A DNA stretch of 64,000 nt, taken from Alnus glutinosa. Its lineage: Eukaryota > Streptophyta > Magnoliopsida > Fagales > Betulaceae. Location of the stretch: positions 3,601,001 to 3,665,000 of the forward strand of contig NC_084894.1 in NCBI RefSeq assembly GCF_958979055.1, read 5' to 3'. Made by a program: the position numbers and the translations under genes. Shown here piece after piece: positions 56,401 through 64,000 of the stretch. The notes below the pieces were generated by a model. The model had not been told where the DNA came from. It made no database searches and saw only the letters and a program-made list of their open reading frames with translations. The stretch's first letter is position 1. Each line of letters begins with the position of its first letter.

Positions 56401-58233
56401 AAGAACACCATAGTCTAGTCTCCTCTTCTTCCCATTAAGAAGAACATTTCCAGACATGACAATGTTTCCTGAGAGCCTACCTGAAAAAGCTCAAGGATCA
56501 TTAATTTACAATAACACAACTCAGCCATCTAGGAATCAATTGACAGCTCCCCAGGCATTAGTATTAGGGTAAATTTCTTTTCTTCTTGTCCAAAATAAAA
56601 CCCTAGCTAAAAGCAAAACCCTCTTTTAATTTTGAATTAAGTTAATTAATTAAGACTTTCTTGATGGATATCTAGTAATTATCTACTGATTAGTCTCTTA
56701 AACAAAACTGCCAGCACCAATCAAGTGGTGGAAATTTCGAATGCACTTGAAACAATGTACCAAAGTTCTCATACTAGTTTTATTAAGCATTCAGTGTGCT
56801 GCCTCTGTTTTTGGCGCAAATTGAAATGAGAAACCAAAAAAAGAGAAACAAACAGAGTAATACTCTGATTGTTTCGATGTAAAATTTTTTCCGGCGTTTG
56901 GCTCGTAGGAAAAAAACATTGACAGCAAAAAACACAGGTTATAAGATTTTGGCAATGGTGGCCGGAATCCAGCAGCACTGGCTAGATTTCGTCACCGGCC
57001 GAATGGTTTCCAGCCAGATTTGCCAATATCTAGCCACTGTTGCTAGATTCCAGCGACATGATCTCAAAATTCAGGGACTTTCAACGGCATATTCAGGCTA
57101 CCAACAAACTTCAATTCTTGGCAGTAGCGGATTCCCACAAACGTGCGTGCAAAAATAAAAAGTTTAAATTCTGAAAACGATTTACAATTTTTAAAATAAT
57201 AAATCGTTTTTTAAAAATTAAAGAGGCTTTTTTTAATCAAACCAAAAATATACGTAAAATATTTTTCATAAAATATTTTACGCCTAAACAAATGGAGCGT
57301 AAAAGTATCCAAGGGCTATGAAATGGTTTTTCTTTATCTTTTTCCTTTTCCACTTATGTATACATTTTTTTATTTTTTTTTTTTGCAGAAATACTAATTA
57401 AATTTACAAAATTTATTTGACAAAGTAGGATTGAATGCAAGATTGACAGCCTAAAACTCATGCAAATTGTGAGATATTAGCCATTAAGGTGGTGTCTTGT
57501 GCCTGTGCACACAGGATATAAGTTGAGAATGACACGTGTACCCAATTACTGATGTGGCAATTTCACATTGCATGCACACAGGACACGTACAGGGGGCAAG
57601 TACTTCATGTCTCAGGCTATTATTTTGATGTCCAAAGGAATAAATTAACCAAAAAGACAAAGCAATTGATCTTTTCCCAGAACAATCAACTTGAACTTGA
57701 TCTTTTCCGAAAAATAAAAAAGTAGTAACAACATATATATATATATATTAGGGCCTAATTGGATATATATATATAAAGATCGTCATATTTTAAGACTACA
57801 ATAATATGTTATTAGATCAAGATATATGCTTTACAGAACTGCATGCATGTTTTGAATTTTCAGAAAGATCTGCTTATCATGTCACGTGTCATGTTCGATC
57901 AGTAACTTGGAAATCGATCAAGATGAACATGCTTTAATTTGTTCATGAACTTCAATCATGCATGCACAGAATATCACTTTCTTTTGGAGAGAGAGAGAGA
58001 GAGAGAGAGAGAGAACCGGCTAAAGCATCAAGAAGGGTGGATTTCCCGGAGCCAGAAGGACCCATAATAGCCATGATCCTGCCAGGCTCAGCATACCCAC
58101 TGAGGCCATCAATCAATCTCCTGGTGTGCCCATTTCCAAAGTTTGGAACCACAACACTAACATCTTCCCACACCAAGTACATTCCCCTCTCATCACCACC
58201 ACCACCAACCTCCCTCATTTCCATACTGCACAT
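53401..58233 (-). CDS. ABCG half-transporter (ABCG11/12/15-like), 9 exons, 679 aa
   Basis: White-brown-complex half-transporter of the plasma membrane; near relatives export cuticular lipids or sporopollenin/suberin precursors as dimers. Exons: 58017-58233, 56401-56480, 55799-56260, 55530-55652, 55033-55164, 54392-54676, 54010-54282, 53830-53937, 53401-53760 (2,040 nt, phases consistent). ATP-binding domain: Walker [10 protein letters not shown] at 58-66, signature [10 protein letters not shown] at 162-171, Walker [13 protein letters not shown] at 184-195, H-loop His in SSIHQPSS near 221. The C-terminal half has six predicted membrane segments (for example [36 protein letters not shown]). The Cys-rich [20 protein letters not shown] linker is present. 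Exon 4 ends at an unusual RIC (donor GTACGA). The tail is Ser/His-rich ([15 protein letters not shown]). Start at 58233 is the first ATG; a second at 58224 is in frame. The next gene is its tandem paralogue. Confidence 0.9.
57987..58014. repeat. (GA)14 at the ABCG exon 1 donor
   Basis: On the sense strand the exon 1 donor GTTCTC runs straight into this CT repeat, so the microsatellite occupies donor-proximal intron positions from about +4 on. Confidence 0.9.
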
Positions 58234-59341
58234 ATATACCCAACAAAGGTTCTTTTTACTTTGAAGTAATTAAAGAAGAAGCCTAGCTGGAACAGAGCTG
58301 CATGCATGGAATATAAAGAACAAGCTGGCTGATATGGGTCAGTACGTTTAATCAGCAAAAGCAAATAACAAAAGGAGACAAACAGAGAATATTAAGAACA
58401 GGGTAGTCTTTTACTTCTAGCATATGGTTGGTCAAATGACTGGAAGACATCTTTGGTCACTGGTAAAATAGTTAATGGGGGCAGTAACTCAGCTCACCAA
58501 ACTGCCATCAATGCTTTCATGACATGTTCATACTCTATATATATATATATATATTTGGTGCCTTTGATCTCTGAGGAAACAATAAAAACTTTTTTCAGAT
58601 CAAATCTCTCTCTTTCTTGTCTATATTTTTGCCACCCTAGCTAGGCTAGCCATCATGCCAATTCCACTGCATGTCCCCAATAGCCGTCCATGCTTTTCTT
58701 GGTTTGGTAGTTGTGAGGACGTATATACATGGGCATTAATGCATTGTTTTTGAATGGTTTGCCTTGTCACGGTAAAGGCACTTAATTGCGCGCGTGTACA
58801 GCTAGCTTGTGAGTTGTGTGAAGTACTTGCTCAAATGCCATGGAGCCTTAAGCCTTGAGGTAATTAACAAACTCGATCATTTTCTTTTCTTCCCTATTTG
58901 ATGAAGGCGATCGACCCCATTGCCCTTAAGCAAAACCAACACCATTTAATCAAATCCTTTGTCTAAAGGAGTGACATTGGTGGTCAACATAATAGATTAT
59001 AAGGTGTTAGGTTTTATTTTTGGGTCGGCAAATTCATGTTTCAAAACAAGTTTTTGGGTTGGAATGTTTAGCGTTGAGTTGAGGTTTAAGTCGGTGTAAA
59101 AGTCGGTCCAAATTAAAACATGAAAGAATTCGAGTTTATGAATGCAATCCAGCACATACCTAATTGGAGTAAAACCGGCCTGATTCGTATCTTTTGATTT
59201 AGGTATCAAATGACGACAATCTTTGTGGAGTTGGAAACCTGATTCAAAGGGCTCCGAATTTGCATTTCATTCAAATTTTCCAATTCCAATGTTTACTAGA
59301 TCAAAACGACTCGTCAATATAAGTTTGAAAAATTAGGTGAT

Positions 59342-59494
59342 AGAATGCCCTGTTTGCAATTCGTTTGGAAGGCATTCTAATGGGATTTGTATAGAATGGC
59401 CCGGTTGCAATCATGTTGAAAGGCATTCGAACAAGATTTGGACAGGATGATCCATTTGCAAGCCCGTACAAAAGGCTTTCAAACGTGACTGCGA
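59342..59494. repeat. 51-bp tandem repeat, 3 degenerate copies
   Basis: Units start AGAATGCCCTG (59342), AGAATGGCCCG (59393) and AGGATGATCCA (59444), each with TTGCAA and a GGCATTC or GGCTTTC further on. The 51-bp period is a multiple of three, but no long frame runs through it. Confidence 0.75.
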
Positions 59495-60167
59495 CAGACT
59501 ATTTTAACCTAACCAACTTAGCCTAAAAACTTCAGTTTTCTCAACCTCTATATAAGCCTCATTAGCCACGATTTCAATAGGACCTGATAGGCAATATTTC
59601 ATTGTTTTTAGAGAAGTTTACCATTGTTCTTAAGCCTAAATAGATTCAAAATTTCTCATTGTTTCATCCTTGTCATTAAACCACATAAAAGCCTACAACC
59701 TTGTTTCATCCTCGGACAAAATATTCCACTAATCCAGTCTAGTAAAATAAAATCTATCGTTAAAGCATCATTTGAACATGTGATTCTCACAAGCAGCGTA
59801 AAGGAAATTTCCTCCAATCCAATTTGAAGGAAAGCTTTATCCTTATTAGTTACCCGTTTGTGCTGCTACTACTTGATGGGATAAAATAAACCGAAATACA
59901 CTTTTGGGAAATGAAATTTGGTCAGGTTTTTTTTTTTTTTTTTTTTTTTCATTCCTGCAATTTAAATAGTTTCAGTTTTATCCTTGAACAAATTAAAAAA
60001 GTAGTAATTAGTCCTGCATGGCAAGTTCTATAACAGTGCTACATCAACCTTTCATCAGCCACATGCACATCCCAATTTCTGTGGATAGACAAATTAAGGA
60101 CAACATTGTAAACCCATATCTGTCTTCATTGAGTGTGTCTTCGAAATAATAATATGAGAGACACACG

Positions 60168-60209
60168 GTAAATAGTAAATAGTAAATAGTAAATAGTAAA
60201 TAGTAAATA
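60168..60209. repeat. (GTAAATA)6 heptanucleotide repeat
   Basis: Six perfect 7-bp units. It is not the plant telomere repeat (TTTAGGG), only similar in length. Confidence 0.92.
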
Positions 60210-60445
60210 CAAGTTGGAAGAATCAGAAAAGGCAACACAAGCTGGCTAGTGTCCCATGTATGTTAACAATTTCTTATCTGAATAAGAAAGAATACCAAAC
60301 AATATCTATATATAAATCCCACAAACTTTTTACTGTTGGCTTCATTTGTTTATCCTACAGCAGTAACCACAAAATAATGACATAATAGTTAAGATTGCAC
60401 CATAAAATCTGTAGCTTGTAGCTAAAATTTTAGTTGGTGCTTCTA

Positions 60446-63098
60446 TTACTGGAGAGGAGAATTAAGACCCTCTTGAGAAGACAGTGAATGGAGAGATTGG
60501 TGCCTCTTGGAAGGGAAAGCCGGCGGTACTTTCCTGAAGGAAGGCCTTTTATCCAGATGGTGTAGGGCTCTCTTGTTATAAAGTGTGTGAAACAATGGGG
60601 AAGCTCTCTCCATGAACTTCAGAACGAGGAAGAAAAGTATCCGGTAAAATAGAACAAGAAGCACTAGAGCAGCTAAGTCCCACCACTTGGAGTGACCAAT
60701 GGGCATGCGATAAATTTGTTCGATAACATCCTTGCCCTTCATTTTCGGGTTACCGGGAATTAGAGGATCGAATTCAAGCCCAATCAAGTCATTCTTGTAG
60801 GCACCCTAGATATCCAATTGTTAAAATTGAAATCATTCATCAGCCATGTGGAAGTAGGACTAATTATAAGATAAGCTAATAATATCCTATTATAGTTAAT
60901 GCACCTGTTTTTTTTTTCTGAGCAAATAATACACAGCAAAAAAACCTACACACAGAAAAAGAAACAAAGGAAATAGCATCCTAACTAGGGGGGTTGTCAC
61001 TAATAGAGATCACAGCAACAGGAGGCAGGGAATCAATTGGAATGCTTCCACTAAGGACAGTGGAGTCGATCCATCTAGTAAGATTTTGCGAAGACCAATT
61101 TGCATTGTGATGAATTTTGCAAAAAGCCCAGTCTGGGATGGAGAATAGATATCTGCAATCCTCATAAATGAATGGTTTTAATTGATAATGGCATACAATC
61201 AACGTTGTTCTGGATAAAGTACCTGGAATTTCTTTTTCTTTTTTTTGAGTACTTAAAAGTACTCAGACTGAGTCAGTTGTATGCCTCAGAAAATTTTTTG
61301 GAGGTCTAAATTTTTCTTTTGACGGAAATCATCTAACAAAACCAACTAAACCTTTCATAAGAGAAACAATCTTTCTTATCTAACAGTATGGTCCTCGAAC
61401 ACATCTGGTTGTAAAATCCCAATAGCTTATAGCTAGGAGGGAGAGAACTTTCTTTTTGAAATCTAGGGTATGTTTGTTGATGCACTTTGGGAAGTGTCTC
61501 TTTGTTTGTTGTTTAAAAGAGTATTCTGATAAGACATAAAATAGTTTTGAGTTGCTTGTTAATATTTTCATTTTGAGAACAGAAAACAAAAACTTTTACA
61601 AACATAGCTTTTTCAGGTTGAGTTGATTTCTCTTCATTTTCCATGTTCTATTTGAATTATTTCCCTCAAAATATTCTCAATTATCTATTTTTTGGTCATG
61701 AGTCGTAATTGAACCCAATACCACTCTCAACCCCTTTAGATACCCTGTATTGCTACATTATGAGAACATTAACCAAGAGCAAAATATCCAAAATTTATTT
61801 CATGTAGAGTTACCTGTAGCCCCCATGAGCCATAACTGAGATAGGAAATTGGATAGCGCCAAAATGGCTTGGGAAGATCGGCCAGCAAGCGGAAGAAACC
61901 AGAGGTCAGCATGAAGATTCCCTGCATAAACAACAAATAATGATGTTGATGATGATGATGATGCCAACTTGGCATGCTCAAACCCAATGACGGAAATGCG
62001 AAGAAGAAGAAGAAGAAGAAGAAGAAGAAGAAGAAATAGCATCTGGTCAAAGGCTTAAGAACGTGTTCTTACAATGATTCCCGCTCCTGCAATAATTCCC
62101 ATCAGGAAATTTGGAACCAAAGCAGCTACAACCATCATGAGGCTCTCTATAACCGTAATGCAGAGATATATATTAAGACTGTAGTAGATATAATGAGAAA
62201 ACTCCGGTCTAAATTTCACCATGTAGTAAGTAATAGTCCCTGTAGAAAATGCAATAGCAACCAAGAACGGGAGCGAAGAAAGGAAGTTGGATAGAATAAA
62301 CACTATTACTCCATAATACCCATTAAGCCTCTCTCGATAAAAAACCTGTTTCAGGAAAAATAAAATAAAAAATAAAAAATCATGATGCTAAAGTGAGAGG
62401 AAGGAAAGCTCTCAATAGACATTTCCTCGATAAAATATCATGAATGAGATTGTTTACCTTCATCTCTTCAACGAATGATGGAAAGCCTCCAATTGACATA
62501 AATGTCATAAACCCCGACACAAATCCACCACAGGCTCCACGGGCCAAGATTGATGTGTAGCCAGTGCCAACATCAAAATAGATAGTACCAACACATATAG
62601 ATACAACAATATATATCATTATCCTACACCAGTAATATCCCACATCTCTAGACATGTTGACAGCTGATCTCTGCGTTAATGTCAACAGTTGCTTCCACCA
62701 ACTTGCTTGACTTGAAACTTTTGTTTCAAGTTCAAGTCCTTCCTGCAAAAATTAACCCATTCATATTTGTTATAAGCAAGTTGTTAACAATTAAACATAT
62801 CTGACATCACCCGATAACCATTAACTGTGTTCTGTTAGTAAGAGCAAGTTGTATAGCCAACATATTAGCAAGAGTTGCCTTTTAACATGTTCTGGTGAAG
62901 TTTTGTTTAGTATGGATCTCAATATGCAACATGCACACCTCACTGTAGCCAAGTTGGAATACTTACAATGATTGATAATTCTCGAATCCTAGTTCCTGCC
63001 CTTTTTGCATATTGTGAGCGCCTGTATTTCTCAATAAGCATTGCTTTGATCTCTGCTGTGGCCAAATTCATGAAAGGATCTGATGAAGTTTGGACGTC
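60446..63098 (-). CDS. ABCG half-transporter paralogue, last five to six exons (5' part outside window)
   Basis: Tandem paralogue of the preceding transporter. Exons seen: 62967-63098 ([20 protein letters not shown]), 62458-62742 (SCVG-type [20 protein letters not shown] region, here [20 protein letters not shown]), 62073-62345 ([20 protein letters not shown]), 61814-61921 ([20 protein letters not shown]) and 60446-60805 (stop at 60446). Each matches the size of its counterpart exactly (132, 285, 273, 108 and 360 nt) and is in phase, so the coding part looks intact. These cover the linker end, all membrane segments and the C-terminal Ser-rich tail ([16 protein letters not shown]). The ATP-binding exons were not found up to 64000 and must lie to the right. 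The last intron is 1 kb and carries a LINE fragment. Confidence 0.88.
60908..61222 (-). mobile_element. LINE 3' fragment (RNase H end) in ABCG last intron
   Basis: A minus-strand frame (60981-61202) reads [20 protein letters not shown], then [20 protein letters not shown]. This resembles the C-terminal RNase H-like end of plant LINE ORF2 proteins. After the stop comes a 3' UTR ending in an A run (T run at 60910-60918 on plus). Flanks TAATGCACCTG and TAAAGTACCTG match at 9 of 11 positions, a possible decayed target-site duplication. Confidence 0.55.
62000..62035. repeat. (GAA)12 microsatellite
   Basis: In the ABCG paralogue intron 61922-62072, giving a TTC-rich polypyrimidine run on the sense strand midway in the intron. 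Confidence 0.9.
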
Positions 63099-64000
63099 CT
63101 ATTATAAAAAGGAAGAGAATAATAAATACTTCTTATAATTGTAATTAGAAACTATAGAGTAATAATTATTAGTACAAATTGAAGTCTGGAATAAAAACGA
63201 AAAAGGGGAAAAGGAGATGAGTTTGAGAGCTGGAGGGTCTAAAGGGGTTTTTCGGACACGAGTATATTCCTAGAAATTCTTTCCTTCAATTAGATTTTGG
63301 TTGTATGTAGAATGTAAATATGTTCTCGTTTGGCATGTTGTTTGGTTGAGTAACAATACTAAAACTAGAGTTAGCTTTCTAAACTAAAAGAAATAGTATA
63401 TTTTGAAAATTGATGTAATAGTAAAAGCTGCTATTAGAATATGAAGGAACTTTGATGGCTCAGGAGTTTTTGAGAAAGGTCTGCAAGGTGTTGAGGATTA
63501 TTGTGTATGGAACCTCATAATTGAAGGCAATGCTAATGTATAATTGATAGATTGCTAAATTTTGAAAGAAACAGAGGTGTTAAACATCTTACTTTAATAC
63601 CAAGAATATTTATGTAATCAAACTACAAACTATTATGTATATGAAGATGCATGTTTGCTACTGTTCAACTTTAAAGAGGTTCATATCAGGGCTCAATTAT
63701 CTGAAGTAAGGAGAGAACTTGGAAGTCCGAAGGTCAGCTAGGTTTGCCATGGCTATAAGGATTTCAATGTCCCAGAATGTTCCCCTTTGGTTCTCACATT
63801 AATCTTGGGCATTGGAAGTTCTGGAAATGGCTGTTAATTCTAATGCTTCTATTAGTGTTACACCTGTAATGTTCTATTAATAAGAGAAACTAGTGACTTC
63901 CATGACAACACTGAAAAATTAAATATGTTGAGTACTTTGAACTTTAAAGTTGATGGTGATAGCAGTTCATTTTTCGATAGACATGCAATCAGTCTGTGGC
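63099..64000. other. Intron of the partial ABCG gene
   Basis: Lies upstream of the 62967-63098 exon. The preceding exon ([17 protein letters not shown] linker) was looked for on the minus strand and not found. The intron is therefore at least 0.9 kb, against 365 nt in the neighbour. No element was recognised. Confidence 0.5.

Larger units (their letters stand above)
58234..60445. other. Spacer between the two ABCG genes
   Basis: AT-rich. Holds a TA microsatellite near 58538-58554, a three-copy 51-bp repeat and a heptanucleotide repeat (listed separately), and a T run at about 59930-59949. The promoter of the complete ABCG gene should lie in the first kilobase, but no motif was distinctive. 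No gene recognised. Confidence 0.5.

Noticed and set aside
53401..58233. Assigning this gene to a specific ABCG number
   Set aside because: The sequence fits the ABCG11/12/15 group, but members cannot be told apart safely without a tree.
60168..60209. Possible interstitial telomere repeat
   Set aside because: The unit is GTAAATA, not TTTAGGG or CCCTAAA, on either strand.

Overview
The window is a eudicot plant nuclear chromosome segment, probably from a woody rosid. The protein families are plant-typical: plastid-free NAD kinase NADK1, the Ash2 homologue TRAUCO, DUF627/DUF629 proteins and ABCG half-transporters. Introns are spliceosomal, intergenic DNA is AT-rich, and there are plant LINEs, SINEs, Helitron-like, hAT-like, MULE-like and LTR remnants. 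The species cannot be fixed from sequence alone. Gene models were built by hand from reading frame, splice-site and phase continuity.

Layout. 0.4-1.2 kb: broken first exon of a DUF604 (fringe-like) glycosyltransferase on the minus strand. 1.2-5.5 kb: nested Helitron-like repeats in both orientations. 6.4-20.8 kb: complete 11-exon NAD kinase gene (520 aa predicted, minus strand) whose introns hold a 2.2-kb LINE, a TRIM-like element, a SINE, a hAT-like MITE and a 182-bp LINE tail with a 19-bp target-site duplication. 21-33 kb: gene-poor repeat zone with a fold-back element, SINEs, a minisatellite, a decayed 26S rRNA fragment, an LTR fragment, nested MITEs, a dead hAT transposase and a perfect hairpin. 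33.2-36.9 kb: two-exon TRAUCO/ASH2-like SPRY gene (444 aa, plus strand). 37-40 kb: microsatellites and unrecognised sequence.

40.4-52.6 kb: three tandem minus-strand paralogues with DUF627/DUF629 architecture (called A, B and C here), related to the N-terminal part of plant ubiquitin-hydrolase-like proteins but ending before any UCH catalytic domain. They differ in intron content, exon fusion and a 60-residue internal deletion, and are the most informative part of the window for gene evolution. 53.4-64.0 kb: two tandem minus-strand ABCG (WBC) half-transporters of the ABCG11/12/15 type. The first is complete (9 exons, 679 aa predicted). The second has its last five exons in the window and runs off the right edge.

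No shared pathway links the neighbours. NADK1 makes NADP, TRAUCO acts in H3K4 methylation complexes, ABCG proteins export lipids and cuticle precursors, and the role of the DUF627/DUF629 proteins is not established. No wholly new system was evident. The strongest oddities are the divergent DUF627/DUF629 trio, the rDNA insertion and the several intact mobile-element boundaries inside NADK1.
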